Made by a program: the position numbers and the translations under genes. Below are positions 24,431 to 37,067 of a stretch of DNA of 64,000 nt, piece after piece. Where the stretch lies: positions 1,922,001 through 1,986,000 of the forward strand of contig CM026553.1 of the NCBI GenBank assembly GCA_015143295.1, given 5' to 3'. The notes beneath the pieces were generated by a model, which had not been told where the DNA came from, did not search any database, and worked only from the letters and a program-made list of their open reading frames with translations. Position 1 is the first letter of the stretch. Each line of letters begins with the position of its first letter. This DNA comes from Tetracentron sinense. Lineage: Eukaryota > Streptophyta > Magnoliopsida > Trochodendrales > Trochodendraceae.

Positions 24431-24639
24431 CAAACCTCAACCTACTTAGCTGGCACGCACGAGCCTAATCGTCTCTCCGAGAGACAATAATCAGGTGTGT
24501 GCCATTGCACACACACCTGGGTAATGGACAGTGAGATTTCACTGCCCACAGGCGGAATCTACTGTCTGTTTTGTTCTTCTATCTAGGTGATAGAACTAAC
24601 CTACTCAAATTGGTATGACATAAAGGCGGTGCCTTGCCC

Positions 24640-25760
24640 AAGCTCCTGATGTCCCTGAAGGAACTTGCCAATTCCTCTTATAGTATTACGACCAGGTGGT
24701 CATCTTGGATGAATTTGATTCTCTGGTGTAGAGAGGAGGGAATGAATCTGGCTGCGTGGATCCACGGCCCCCCGAGGAGCAGGGTAAATGATGCAGGCAC
24801 ATTTACAAATTGGAAGTTTATACTGAACTGAGCAGGTCTGACTCTAATAGCCAAATTAATGTTGCTCAGATTTTACCTTGTTGAATTATCTAAAGCTCTA
24901 ATCGTCATAGGTCTCTTCTTTACTTGACTGAGATCCATACCTAAGATTTGTAGTGTTGATATTGTGCAGGCGTTCAGGTCGGAGCGATTATTGATTAGCA
25001 CTGAGAACAAGGTCCTATCCATGCACTGCACTGCTATGTAGAGGGTCTAGGTATGGTCCCTGTCTCTGTCCGGTATCTCTTTTTTTGTAAAGGAGATAAC
25101 TCGTGGTTCTAACACTTGGCCCACCATATGGCCCAACTTCTCGGGCGTGATGTCTGGTATTACGTTGGCACTGTTAAATACCCAGAGGAGTTTCTTCTAA
25201 TGGTGCTCAGAAGTTAGAAGAAGACCCAAGACTGAAATCTGTGTAGGGACTTTACTCAACTGCTGTGTGGTGTTGAATTCTTCCGTATTTTCTCAAATTT
25301 TTAGCAAAACTGCAGAGTCTGCTGCTTCCTTTTCGGGGTATGGTACCCTTGCTTTTTCTGTTTCTTTCTCTTTTCTTTTTCCTTTTTCTAGCTTAACTAC
25401 CGGCGGTTGGTACACCCGACCAGAACGGGAGAGGTTGGCTATGCTCTCACTCTCTAAGATGAGAGAGTGGGGAGCAAGAATATGGTTGAGGGTGAAAGGT
25501 TGAGAAGCAATGTGAGGGATTCGGATAGGTCTGGTGGAAGTTAAGGCTTTGGCTGGAGCCGTTGGCCAATTGGTGGGGCAAGGAATTGTATAGACAATCC
25601 GCTCTCTGTCTATTTCGAGAGCAGGTGATTGGACTGGGACTTGGATGACCTGAATGTTTGACAGAGGGAGGGGGATAATGACTGATTGTCTATAGGAGGG
25701 TCTGATGATGCCATCGTCTACTACGGATGCGATAGGTCTCGGCTGCCCTGCCACGGGCTC
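24640..25760 (-). pseudogene. M2 protease-region remnant (Ty3/gypsy Tat/Ogre-like)
   Basis: Read on the minus strand, the region holds a SRSGRVYQPP linker, then a conserved block of the PR-adjacent type, then a protease-like segment with LNACTISTLQILG, and PWIHAARFIPSSLHQ. This order is that of plant gypsy polyproteins of the Tat/Ogre group. No reverse transcriptase follows before the M1 LTR, which I read as M1 having inserted here and carried the rest of M2 out of the window. It is a fossil with several breaks. Confidence 0.6.
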
Positions 25761-25934
25761 TTCCCACTCTATGAAGTTGATTTGATTGTTGTGTTGGTGT
25801 AGTGGTGCCTAATTGATGCTGGTATTGGTTGGAGCCAGCTCAACCTTGCTTGCATCCAGAAGATCCTAGATGGCGCACTTTAGGCCAACTTAAAATTCAG
25901 TTGCATGGCCTAGGCCTTGCTGAATTGCGCAGTG

Positions 25935-27440
25935 TTAATTAACATCGTAGTTTTTGCTTCTCTTGTTTGGGGGTAAGAGTAGAGTAGGGCCTCTTAGGGT
26001 GAGAAGACCTTGTTTGGTCATAAACTCTAGCAATTGGCTGAGAGTGTAGGAGAGGGGAGTGAAGTTCCGAGGGGGCTTGTTCTGCTGCTGGTTTTCCCCT
26101 TGGTTAGGCCGGGCTGGTTTTCCCCCTGGGTGAGCCGGAGCTGCTGAAGCTGGAAGTCTAATGGGTGCTGTAGAAACCACCATATATACACTTTCTTTCT
26201 TTTTTGGTCTCGGGGACCGTTGTTCCTACTGGAAGGTTTTCGCTTTAGGAGGATCAAGCCCTAGACTGGACTGGATGGCCCCACTCTTGATGGAGGTCTC
26301 GATGTGGGCGCCAGTCTTGACGATGGTGCCGAAGTCTACTACGGGCAGTGTGACCATCAGGGTTGAATAGGCTGCTTCAGGGTGCCCATGAATATACTAG
26401 CCAGTTCCTCCTTAGGGATAGGAGTAGGGATTTTAGTTGTCATCTTCCTCCACCAAGTGGCGTATTCCAAGAAAGATTCATTGTTGCGCTGGCTCATTTG
26501 TTCGAGCTGGCTCCGCTGAGGCTGGAGTTCCTGATTAAAGGAATACTACTCCACGAAACAGTCCATGGCATCCTACCAAGTTTTGATCCTTTGCTTATCC
26601 ACAGACATCCACCAAGTCAGGGCTGCTCCCTTCAGGTTTTTCTGGAAATACTGTATGAGGAGGGGCTGATTTTTTTGGTGTAGGAGCATGTCCCCCAAGT
26701 ATATCTGCAAGTGTTGCCTCAAACAGCCTGAACCATCATACTTGTCGAAGTCTGGGACCTTAAAGCCTACTAGTATAACCTCTCTTGTAGAGAAAGTCAA
26801 GTCCTCCAAAGACGTCTGGTGCTGGTAGATGCACCCTTCAGGTGCCTTATCTCTTCTTTCATTTCTTTAATCTCTTCGTGCTGATCACAGAGAGTTGACA
26901 TTGGGTATGTGGAAGAGGATGGTCTGTCTTGGTTGATGTGCGAAGCCTTGGGCTGTTCTGTACCCTCAAAATGCTCATAATCTGTATCTCCTCCTCCTGT
27001 GGTGAGTCCAGGGTTAGGGATGATGAACGGGGTATGGTGAGGTTCAGGGATAGGCTGTTCAGCTAATTCACCGGTCGGGTTCCGGAAAGAGGGTTCTTCG
27101 ATACGGGTACCCAGGAGAACTGTCAGGAAATCCTGAACCTTGTCCAGTTTGGATTGCAAGGCCGCAATGTCCCTTTCATGAGACTGTAGGATCTCGTTGG
27201 TTCTTTGCTGCTGGTCAATAGGTTCTGCCATTGTATCTGAGCTGCTTTCGGACTGTGCACTAATGGATACTCGCTCTGAGATTGGTATTTCTGTCAAGAA
27301 TGCGTCTTCTACTTCTGCAAGAAGTGCAGTGATAAATCGAGTCATGGGTCGGCTCATGCAACTGAAAAGAATGCAACGGCTAATCACGATTATACATGAT
27401 GTGCAAGACAGAAAATGCAGGAAAGATTTTTATTATATAC
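25935..27440 (-). pseudogene. M2 gag remnant
   Basis: On the minus strand an N-terminal part begins near 27387. It includes a coiled-coil-like stretch (ERDIAALQSKLDKVQDFL) and a second charged helix (HEEIKEMKEEIRHLKG). It is followed by the gag core (VPDFDKYDGSG..LRQHLQIY, LKGAALTWWMSVD) and a C-terminal FTPLSYTLSQLLEFM motif typical of plant gypsy gags of the DUF7745-bearing type. Distinct from M1 gag. Broken, with several interruptions. Confidence 0.7.
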
Positions 27441-27549
27441 GTGATTGAGTGAGTATGTTACAGGACAGTGCCTCAGTAAAAGAGAAAAGACTCAACCCTA
27501 AGTAGGTCCATCAGGGATGGCAAAGTCAAGCCAATCGGGGCACGCCTTC

Positions 27550-28932
27550 AAGGTCCATAATCTATTGTTGGAGGGATGTGATTTCAACCTCCATGTGTTC
27601 AATTGTTTCTGAGACATTGAATATGTGGGATCCGTATTGTTGGACCCGACTGGTCATCTCTGCCTTCTCACTGTCAAGCTCCTCTTGATGGAAGTGCAAC
27701 TTAGCCCTGATGACGGTGGTCTCTCGTGCATCACCACTGCGTTTCTTCTTAAGAGACTGGACTGTGCGCTCGATCTGTTCAACCAGTTCCTGCATGGCTA
27801 GGAGTTCGCGGTTCTACTCCACTTCCTGTTGCCTGAATGCACGCTGGGCTTTCTGAAGCCGCTTCTCTTTCTCCTAAATCTGTAGCTACCTTTCCAAGAA
27901 GAAGTCTATCCAGGGAACCACCATTTCAGCTACGGGTATGGTTCCCCGGATGGTGCTGAAACTAGTGTTGGCAGTTCCCTGGGTGCCGGCATACCGGATG
28001 GAATGTCAGGATTTTTCACCCACTGTCGGTATGTAGAATCAGTTGATGGTCCTGTTGTGACCACACAGTCTGGCCACTGGTCTCTCTGTGAGCTTCGCCA
28101 ATCTGCTTAGAATCGGTGGGTAAGGCGTTCAGACTACACTATGAAGTCGACAAAGTCCTGTCCTAGATTGTCAATCACCGGGATGCATTGAGGAAGTCCA
28201 AATTATCTAAGGACTCGAAGTGGTACATAGGCTGCAGATTTGATGACACCTGTTAGGACCATGCATCTCCTTCCTGCTATGACAATGTGTGGTAGCCGTC
28301 TATGGTCCAGCCAAAAGCATTCCCATGTAATCTGCTCATCTGTCAGGTTCTGGAGAAGCCAGTAGAGAGTCTTGACATCGGTGGTCACAATCTGGCCCTG
28401 ATTCTATGTAATCTTCCTGGGCAGGTTATGTGTGTCTCGAGGTACGTCGGGTATCGGTAAGATGGTTGGCAGGTGCGATACCAGCCACAAATGTAGAAGC
28501 GGTGCGCTGGCGTGGAAGATGTATTTTCTACGTTCTGACGCTTGGTTGAGAGCCCTGAGAAGCTCCGCAAGGATGATCGAGACAATCATCTTTGACTCCC
28601 ACATGTCTTCAATGATCCCCACCAGTACTGAGTCGATGAAGGTGCGGCTTTTCGGGAACACCAGTTGCGACATGATGATCAATGTAAAGGCATTGAGACC
28701 GGGGAGCTCAGCTATTACGGAGTCATGGTCCTACCTAGGCCGGTACAGTTTCTCAAGAAATTGTATGGACACCCTGTTATAAGTGCCACTAGGGTCATAC
28801 TGCAAGGAGGCAGGCTTAATTCATAAGAACCTTGAGAGGTCTGCCTGGAAGTTTGCCTTGTAGCGCGGTACTATGGTATCACCTTCCATGTTTAAGCCTA
28901 GAATACGTTGTATTTCCTCTAGTGTTGGACAC
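27550..28932 (-). pseudogene. M2 ORF1 (DUF7745-like plus coiled coil), main part
   Basis: The minus-strand frames contain TLEEIQRILGLNMEGD, VFPKSRTFID, SIILAELLRALNQA, LLHLWLVSHLP, ITWECFWLDHRRLP and a C-terminal coiled coil (HFHQEELDSEKAEMTSRVQ). I recognise this pattern as the plant DUF7745-type domain that precedes gag in some Tat/Ogre-like elements; the assignment is from memory of the family. It is split by element F at 28932/28933, and its N-terminal part continues at 39652. Fossil, several breaks. Confidence 0.6.
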
Positions 28933-29449
28933 TGTAGAGCCCCGGACCTTTTCACATTTAATGCATGACACTTTCGTTGCCATTTTGCCTTTAAAGAGGT
29001 ATAATTAATAAATAAGGAAGAAATTAGAGATTCCAACACGTCAGAAATGTTCCTTTTCGAAGTACGAACCCAACGCAAGTTGAATCGTCAAAATCAGACG
29101 AATGAGTCAAAAGATATGGCCAAAACAGTCTGGACCTGCAGGCAATCGTAGCTCGGAACGCACTAAGGACGTAGCTCAGAAGGCACTAAGGACGTAGCTC
29201 TGATAACGTGCTCTGACAACGTGCTCTGATAAGGCACAGACAGTGCATAGACAACGTACTCTGATAACGTAGCTCTAGCTCTGATAACGTATACGTTGTG
29301 CATCTGTTGTGCAACAGACAACGGGTACGTCGTGCAGCAGACAACGTGTACGTTGTACAGCAAACAAAGTGTACGTTGTACAGCTCACGACGGGCACGTT
29401 GTACATAAGACAATGGACAACGAGCTCAGCACTATGCACAACACAACGT

Positions 29450-30033
29450 GACAACGGGTTCGGCACCTTTCACAGCACAACGTACTCGGCACCTTTCACA
29501 GCACAACGTACTCGGCACTATTCACAGCACAACGAGTTCAGCACTATTCACAGCACAACGTGTTTGGCACTATTCACAGCACAACGTGTTCGGCACTATT
29601 CACAGCACAACGTGTTTGGCACTATTCACAGCACAACGTGTTCGGCACTATTCACAGCACAACGTGTTTGGCACTATTCACAGCACAACGTGTTCGGCAC
29701 TATTCACAGCACAACGTGTTTGGCACTATTCACAGCACAACGTGTTCGGCACTATTCACAGCACAACGTGTTCGGCACTATTCACAGCACAACGTGTTCG
29801 GGACTATTCACAGCACAACGTGTTTGGCACTATTCACAGCACAACGTGTTTGGCACTATTCACAGCACAACGTGTTTGGCACTATTCACAGCACAACGTG
29901 TTTGGCACTATTCACAGCACAACGTGTTCGGCACTATCCACAGCGCAACGTGTTTGGCACTATTCACAGCGCAATGTGTTCGGCACTATTCACAGCACAA
30001 CGTGTTTGGCACTATTCACAGCTCAACGTGTTC
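29450..30033 (+). repeat. 26-bp minisatellite, F left LTR (~22 units)
   Basis: Unit CACAGCACAACGTGTTYGGCACTATT, given here as two parts: CACAGCACAACGTG and TTYGGCACTATT. Period 26 is not divisible by three and the unit has no stop in any plus-strand frame. Three long overlapping frames therefore run through it, all reading versions of the same 26-residue repeat. Every unit carries AACGTG, a G-box-like hexamer. Confidence 0.95.
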
Positions 30034-30355
30034 GGCACTCGTGTTTTTGCAGAAATTTCAGTAAGGGTATTATGGTCTTTTGGTCAGTTCACTCTTACCT
30101 TAAGAGTTTAACCCGAGCCTTTAGGGCTCATTCTCAACACTTAGAGGATTTGGGGGATTAGAAGAGAGGAGAAAGGGTTTCCTAAGCTAGGGTATTGCTT
30201 TTGGAGAAGAATCAAAGGGGTTTTGAGACCCTAGATCACTTCAAGTCCGGTTTTTCTCCAAGATCACGGCTCAAGCACTCGTGGAGAGCGTTCCCCAAGC
30301 TAGGGCAGCACCTTACAGTCGTTTTTGGAAGGGGTTTCTTCCTCATTTCTTCAAG

Positions 30356-31477
30356 GTCGGTACTTTTTACTACCCTCCTAGTTATAGTTCCTCTTCTCCC
30401 TTTATTTCTTTTGATTTTCTTTCATTTACACATGTGCTATGAGATGGATGGTTGTGAATGGTGAATGGAGATGGAATGGGCGATTGGATGCCAAGGGTTG
30501 TGTTGTGATGATTAAAATGGGGAGAGCATTGTATCCATAATAAACACACCTTTATGATTTGAGTAGACTCACCTAGAAAAGCATGATTTAGGTTTAAATG
30601 AATAATGAACACACCATGTTTGATGAAATGCCAAGGTGAATAAAATGAGTTGTAAATTAGGAAATGCATGCCTAATAAATTATGAATATTGCTAGGGCCT
30701 ATGATAGTGTGTTTTCTTGCTTTCCCTAAATGATATGAATATTACATTGCTCAATCATTGATGTTATATGTGTTGTGAAATTACCCAAATGTCATATTTA
30801 AATTTAAATGCAAGTATGTACACGGTTCCCACGAGCACGGCATGCATGACATGATTTATCGAGGTTTTCAAGAACATGGTTAGAGGTGGGACATATCCTA
30901 CGATATGTTTTACCTCGCTTTTCACAAGAAAACAAGAACCAACATTCCACGAGGGGTCTCCCCTCACTCACAAGTGCATATCATGAATAAGGGCCTCCCT
31001 TCCCTCGCAAGTACATACATATCATGAAGAAGGGTCTCCCTTCCCTCGCAAGTGCATTGCATAAAGAATGATCTCACTTCCCTCTCAAGGCATCTCTCAA
31101 GCGCATCTCACAAGGATATCTCACAAGTGTATCTCACAAGTTACATGATCACAAGCAAGCACGCATGACATGCATGACATGACACGTACGACACGCTTGA
31201 CAAGATCAAGTAAGACAAACACGACAAGCTTTCAAGTACGAAAAGATATTTCAAGCCAAGTCAAGTGCATGATGTTTTCAAGAGGTTTTATCGGCTTTCT
31301 ACGAAATACAAGCATGATTATAAATTGCTTTACTTCCTTGTATGATATGAATTGTTTCCGTCCAACATATATGAATTGCTCCTGATTTATGTATTGCCTT
31401 TTTTATGCTATGACTATTGGTTAGTATTTGGTTCCCGCTGAGTATTCCATGCTCAGCCGTACTTCTTATGTCGGCAG
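30356..31477 (+). other. Candidate LTR leader intron, F left LTR
   Basis: TTCAAG|GTCGGTAC and TATGTCGGCAG| bound 1122 bp including a hairpin-unit array at about 30946-31150 (GAGGGGTCTCCCCTC-type units). Equivalent boundaries occur in B, C and E. Inference only. Confidence 0.35.
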
Positions 31478-31587
31478 GTTCTGAGGGAGCTGCTGCTCCA
31501 TTTGATGTTTGTGCTCCTGGTCCATGGGTGGAAGACGAGTACGTCGAGGAGCCTTTGGAGGAACCTCCCGTAGAGGGTTATCAGTAG
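31478..31587 (+). other. Short acidic reading frame, F left LTR
   Basis: After the acceptor-like site an open frame has the core PGPWVEDEYVEEPLEEPP and ends EGYQ. It is the C/F version of the frame found in A, B, D and E. Confidence 0.4.
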
Positions 31588-31891
31588 GTGGTGTTAGATT
31601 CTGAGTGGATTAGCTGTGGGTGAGCATGAGTGATTATATCCATGTATTTTGGCGGGCATGTCCACACTTTTTTTGTTTTGATTTCTTTGTATTAAACTTG
31701 GACCATGTTTATATACTTAGAGGTTGTTAGACTTCTGATGTGTTTTATAGTTATGCTTCTGCTGTTATCCTCTATTGTATATGCTCTATGGGTGTTTTGC
31801 AGGTGGTTTGTCAAGCAAGTCATGTAAGTCATGATTTAGTCGTCCACAATTCACTCTGACTCCTAGGGTGGGTTTTGGGTCGCGACAGAAG

Positions 31892-31903
31892 TGGTATCAG
31901 AGC
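31892..31903 (+). other. Primer-binding site of element F (initiator Met-tRNA)
   Basis: TGGTATCAGAGC, four bases after the LTR. Confidence 0.9.
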
Positions 31904-32247
31904 TTGGGCTTTAGGTCTCTAGGGTCACTTAGAATCTTATACCACGGCTTGACAAGAGCATATGTTAGGAAACAAGTTAGGAAGGAAGGGAGTCGGGAAC
32001 GAGTCTGGTTCCAAGTTTAAGACTAAACTTTAGTCTTGGTCTAAAATGGTTGCTTTAACCAAGTACGGTCCTAGGTACGCCAGAACACTAAAGTATAAGT
32101 ATAATGTGATGAATACTCTGATGACTTGATGTGATGTGTATTAGTATTATACAACTAATACAAATTGAATTATTGTGAAATGGCATTGAAATAAACTGTG
32201 GTTTCAAGTTAGACTCATGTGGTGTTATTATTCTCAGGACTTTAGTC

Positions 32248-33494
32248 ATGAGACGGAACACACGGGGTCGTGGACCACATACCATAGCTTCCTCTTCTTC
32301 ACCGGATGAGGATGAGCATCCGGACCTCTCTCAGGTCTTAGGCTCTATTGCTGAGACACTCGCCATACTGGCGGCTCGGCAGGCTATACCATCATCGGCG
32401 GCACCTACTCCACCGCCCGCAGCTCCAGTACATCGTACCGCTGGAGTTGAGGCATTCAGGAGATTGAGGCCTCCACCCTTCCATGGGAGTGTGGACCCTC
32501 TTGCTGCGGAGGCATGGATCCTCCAGATGGAGAAGATCTTTGCGGTCCTCTCGCCTACAGTGGAGGATAGAGTAGCATGGGCAGTTTTCATGCTAGAGGG
32601 TGAAGCCCACCATTGGTGGTTGTCCGCATTGAGGACGCGAGATTTGACCATGCAGGGTCAACCTTGGACTTGGGAGGAGTTCAAAGATACTTTTTACAAG
32701 AAGTATTTTCCGATTGGAGCACGGGAAAAGAAAGAGAGAGAATTCATCAACCTTGAGCAAGGTTCGATGTCTGTGGCCGCTTATGAGGCCAAGTTCTTGG
32801 AGCTATCACGCTTCACGACACATATGATTGCCACCGAGGCAATGAAGGCGAGGAGGTTTGAGCAAGGACTCAAGGAAGTCATCATGGAGAAAGTATCGGT
32901 CTTTAGGCACGCCACTTACGCTGAAGTGGTGGATAAAGCCTTGTTGGTTGAGACCAACTCTGAGGCGGTGTCCAAGAAGAGGGAATTGTCGAGAGGCCAA
33001 TCCAGTAGTTCAGCACCTCTAGAGAGGCGGGCTCGTACCGGCCCTTATCAGTATGCGTGGCCAGCACCACCGATGAGGCCATCTTATGCGCCTCCAGCTC
33101 CACGGTAGTATGTGCCTCAGGCACCGCGACCTCAGGCTCTTCCGGCCCCACGGCCTGTTGCACCTCAGACGATGAGGTATGCTCCACCTCCGGCCCCTCC
33201 GACTTATACACACGAGGTCTACACTTCATGCGACCGAAGGCACCCGGCAGGAGATTGCCGAAGAGCATCGGGTGGATGTTTTTTGTGGTCGCCAGGGCCA
33301 TATGATTAGGGATTGCTCCAGTCGGCATTTACCAGGCCAGTCTCAAGGGATTGGGCCACCAGCACGCTCAGCAGGATCATATCAAGCGTCATCTCAGACT
33401 ACCCGGTCTACACCTCAGTCTTGCCAGGCGAACCAGGGGCGAGTTTTTGCCTTAACAGAGGGTGATGCACTTGCATCTGACGATGTAGTGCAAG
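32248..33494 (+). pseudogene. Element F gag remnant
   Basis: Starts MRRNTRGRGPHT and retains a long open stretch with the gag core (LEGEAHHWWLSALRTRDL, MSVAAYEAKFLELSRF), a proline-rich linker and the zinc-knuckle region. Broken late, about two breaks. Ends at the shared donor-like site. Confidence 0.85.
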
Positions 33495-33642
33495 GTACGC
33501 AGTTGTAGCTTATTTAATTTTCCGTAAATTAAACTGTTAAGTATTAATTGATTGTGTACGTACTTGGCATGTTATATATGTATATATACCTACATGTATA
33601 CACTGTTGATGCATGGATTAACTCCGCTAGTTAAAATTTCAG
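33495..33642 (+). other. Candidate gag-pol intron, element F
   Basis: A 148 bp segment between CAAG|GTACGCAG and AAATTTCAG|, matching the element C segment in place and in most of its sequence. Confidence 0.5.
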
Positions 33643-36600
33643 GAACCCTACTAGTCAATGAGTATTTGGCTCGAGTGTTGATTGATACCGGGTCTACTCA
33701 TTCATTTGTCTCACCGAGTTTTTCAGAAGGCTTTTCTGTAGAGCCAAGTCAGCTAGAACTGGAGTTAGCCATTTCGACTCCTCTCGGCAAAACAGTATTG
33801 GCAGATAAAGTGTATAGAAATAGTGTGGTCCAAGTTGGAAGCCACGCGTTGGCGGTTGATCTCATCGTCCTTGGATTCCAAGACTTTGATGTTATATTGG
33901 GAATGGATTGGTTAGCAGCACATCTGTGCATGTAGCTTGCTTTGAGAAAATGGTACTCTTCAAGCCAGTAGAAGGAAAACCATTCCACTTTCGCGGGTTG
34001 AAAAGTAGATATATTGCTCTTTTTGCGGCGTTGAGCTTAGCTAACCCCGAGGTAAATGACTCATCGATTATTCCGGTTGTGAGTGAGTTCCTGGATGTAT
34101 TTCCAGAGGAGTTGCCAGGATTGCCTCCAGACAGGGAGATTGAGTTTGTGATCGAGCTTGCACCAGGCACAGCTCCTGTTTTCAGGGCTCCGTATAGAAT
34201 GGCCCCTATTGAACTCAAAGAGTTAAAGACCCAGTTGGAATAATTACAAGGTCTTGGTTTCATTCGACCAAGTGTCTCACCGTGGGGTGCCCCGGTGTTG
34301 TTTGTTAAGAAGAAAGATGGCTCGATGCGGATGTGCGTCGATTACAGGCAATTGAACAAAGTCACTATAAAGAATAGGTATCCCTTGCCTAGGATTGATG
34401 ACTTGTTCGATCAGTTGAAGGGAGCGAGATTTTTCTCAAAGATAGACCTTTGATCGGATTATCACCAGTTGAAGATTAAGGTGGAGGATGTTCCCAAAAC
34501 TGCTTTCAGGACTCGGTATGGACACTACAAGTTCTTGGTGATGCCTTTTGGACTCACGAACGCGCCGGCAGCCTTTATGGATTTGATGAACCGGGTGTTC
34601 CGGCCATATCTTGATAGGTGCGTGATTGTATTTGTTGATGACATTTTGGTCTATTCCCAGACACGGGAATATCACACACGCGACCTATGCCTTGCGTTGG
34701 AAATGCTAAGAGAGCACAAGCTATACGCCAAACTTAGCAAGTGTGAGTTTTGGTTGGAAGAGGTGGCATTCCTAGGCCACGTTGTTTCTGCAGAAGGTAT
34801 CTCGGTAGATCCAAAGAAGATCGAAGCAATTACGAGTTGGGCGAGGCCCAAGAGTGTTACCGAGATACGCAGCTTTCTTGGGTTGGCAGGCTACTACAGG
34901 AGATTCGTAGAGGGTTTCTCTAGCCTTGCAGCACCGCTCACTTACCTGACAAGGAAGAACGCCAAGTTTGTATGGAGTGATAAGTGTGAGATCAGTTTCA
35001 CGGAACTGAAGAAGAGGCTTACTACAGCCCCTGTCCTTACTGTGCCATCTGGACCTTATGGGTATGAGGTGTATAGTGATGCCTCACATGTTGGACTTGG
35101 GTGTGTACTCATGCAGTACAAGAAAGTCATTGCCTATGCATCGAAGCAATTGAAGGAGCATGAGAAGAATTACCCCACGCACGACTTAGATCTTGCAGCA
35201 GTCGTGTTTGCACTCAAGATCTGGCGACATTACTTATACGAGGTGGAATTCTATGTGTATACGGACCACAAGAGCCTCAAGTACCTCTTTTCCCAAAAAG
35301 AATTGAATCTAAGGCAACAGCGTTGGATGGAATTTTTGAAAGACTATGATTGTACCATTCAATACCACCCGGGTAAAGCAAATGTAGTGGCTGATGCTTT
35401 GAGTAGAAGACCTCTGGGGTTATTAGCATTCATGTTAGTGCAGGAATGGAAGCTACTTGAAGACTTGGCAAATCTGGACATTAGTGTGAATGACTCTGTT
35501 CTTAGTCCTATCTTGGCAAATGTCACGGTTCGGCCATACATTAAAGATTTGATCCAAGAATACCAAGCCACGGATGCTGAATTGTTGGCTTATCGGGACA
35601 AGGAAGTTGCTAAGGGTAGTGAGGACTTCTCTCTCACTAGTCGGGGTGCTATCACATTCAAGGGAAGGCTGTGCATCCCAGCCAATGCAGATCTTCGAAG
35701 AGAGATTTTGGATGAAGCACACCGTTCGAAGTACACAGTGCATCCAGGGGGTACAAAGATGTACCGGAACCTCAAGAGTCACTTTTGGTGGCGGAATATG
35801 AAGAGGGAGGTTGCGGAATATGTAGCACGGTGCTTGGTGTGCAACAGGTAAAAGTAGAACACATGCGGCCCGCAGGTCTATTACAGTCCCTTCCGATTCC
35901 CGAGTGGAAATGGGAGAACATATCCATGGATTTCATAGTTGGCTTGCCAAAGACGGCAAGGGGCTCAGATGCGATATGGGTAGTAGTGGATCGTTTGACG
36001 AAGTCCGCTCACTTCTTACCTTACCAAAGTACTTTCAACTCTAGTCAGTTAGCCGCTTTGTACATCAAGGAAGTGGTGAGGTTGCACGGAGTGCCCATTA
36101 GTATTGTGTCAGATCGGGATCCAAGATTCACATCACGATTCTGGAAAAGCTTCCAGGAGGCTATGGGTTCTCGACTTGATTTCAGCACCGCTTTTCATCC
36201 ACAGACGGATGGACAAACCGAGAGAGTGAACCAAGTCATTGAAGACATGCTTCAGGCTTGTATGTTGGATTTCAGAGGCAGTTGGGAAGAGCACTTGCCT
36301 TTGGTTGAATTCGCCTATAATAACAGCTATCAGGCAAGTATCCAAATGGCACCATTTGAGGCCTTGTATGGGCGAAGTTGTAGGTCTCCTCTCTATTGGG
36401 ATGAGGTAGGAGAAAGGAAAGTACTTGGTCCGGAGTTGATTGAGCAAACTGCAGGCACAGTTAAGATCATTCGGGATCGATTGAAAACCGCTCACGATCG
36501 CCAGAAAAGTTATGCGGACACGCGCTGTAGGGACTTGGAATTTCAAGTAGGGGATCAAGTTTTTGTGAAAGTATCTCCTAGCAAAGCTATCATGAGATTT

Positions 36601-36966
36601 GGAAAGCGAGGCAAGCTCAGTCCTCGGTATGTTGGGCCTTTTGAGATTATCACACGAGTTGGTGAGGTTGCTTACAGGGTAGCTCTCCCACCTCACATGG
36701 CCGCAGTTCACAACGTCTTCCATGTGTCTATGCTTCGGAAGTACATTACGGATCCTTCGCATGTCATAGACTTGGAACCGTTGGAGATTCGAGAGGACCT
36801 CACCTTGATTGAAAAGTCGGTTCAGATTTTGGATCGAAAAGATCAGGTGCTTCGCAACAAGACAATCTCTTTGGTTCTTGTGCAATGGCAACACCATGCT
36901 CGGGAAGAAGCTACATGGGAGCGTGAAGCCGAAGTCAAAGCAAAGTACCCAGAATTAATTGAATGA
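33643..36966 (+). pseudogene. Element F pol remnant
   Basis: Protease, reverse transcriptase (FVDDILVYS catalytic motif), RNase H, integrase (zinc-binding part and a D-D-E core with a DPRFTSRFW block) and a chromodomain-like C-terminus ([18 protein letters not shown]). About four breaks, the least damaged pol after that of element E. Confidence 0.9.
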
Positions 36967-37054
36967 GTTTTTGTATAAGTTTGTATATGACTTGTAATTT
37001 TCTTTTTGGTTTGTAATGCAAGTAGCGTCTAAATTTCGAGGACGAAATTTTTGT

Positions 37055-37067
37055 AAGGGGGGGAGGA
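37055..37067 (+). other. Polypurine tract of element F
   Basis: AAGGGGGGGAGGA directly before the right LTR, after GAGGACGAAATTTTTGT. Confidence 0.9.

Larger units (their letters stand above)
23777..24620 (-). mobile_element. M1 5' LTR, second part
   Basis: Continues the M1 LTR after element C. It consists of a 33-bp array (23777-24098), a ~69-bp array (24137-24430) and a terminal part ending TATGACA at 24620 (TGTCATACC on the minus strand). With 13045-13900 this gives an LTR of about 1.7 kb with TG...CA ends. The exact outer end is inferred from TG...CA and from where M2 coding similarity begins. Confidence 0.55.
28933..31887 (+). mobile_element. Element F: left LTR (2955 bp)
   Basis: Starts TGTAGAGCCCCGG and ends GGGTCGCGACA, four bases before the primer-binding site. 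It is related to the C LTR, but the palindrome array is replaced by a 26-bp minisatellite (29450-30033) preceded by an ACGT-rich degenerate array (about 29150-29450). It is longer than the right LTR mainly because it has ~22 rather than ~9 minisatellite units. Outside the array the two LTRs differ at about 2% by eye, or under 1 million years at the grass rate. Flanking copies GACAC (28928-28932) and AACAC (39647-39651) are a one-mismatch target-site duplication. Confidence 0.9.

Noticed and set aside
24621-28932. A non-autonomous element lacking reverse transcriptase
   Set aside because: The missing region is more simply explained by M1 having inserted in the protease region, with the remainder of M2 beyond the left edge. 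Not excluded until that sequence is seen.
29309-30161. Long open frames of 180-250 codons in three phases
   Set aside because: They are produced by the stop-free 26-bp minisatellite in the F LTR and read the same repeat in all phases. No gene-like composition outside the repeat.
36133-36897. 254-codon minus-strand frame (and the 235-codon one at 20495-21202)
   Set aside because: Both are antisense shadows of the conserved integrase/chromodomain coding region and recur wherever pol is preserved.
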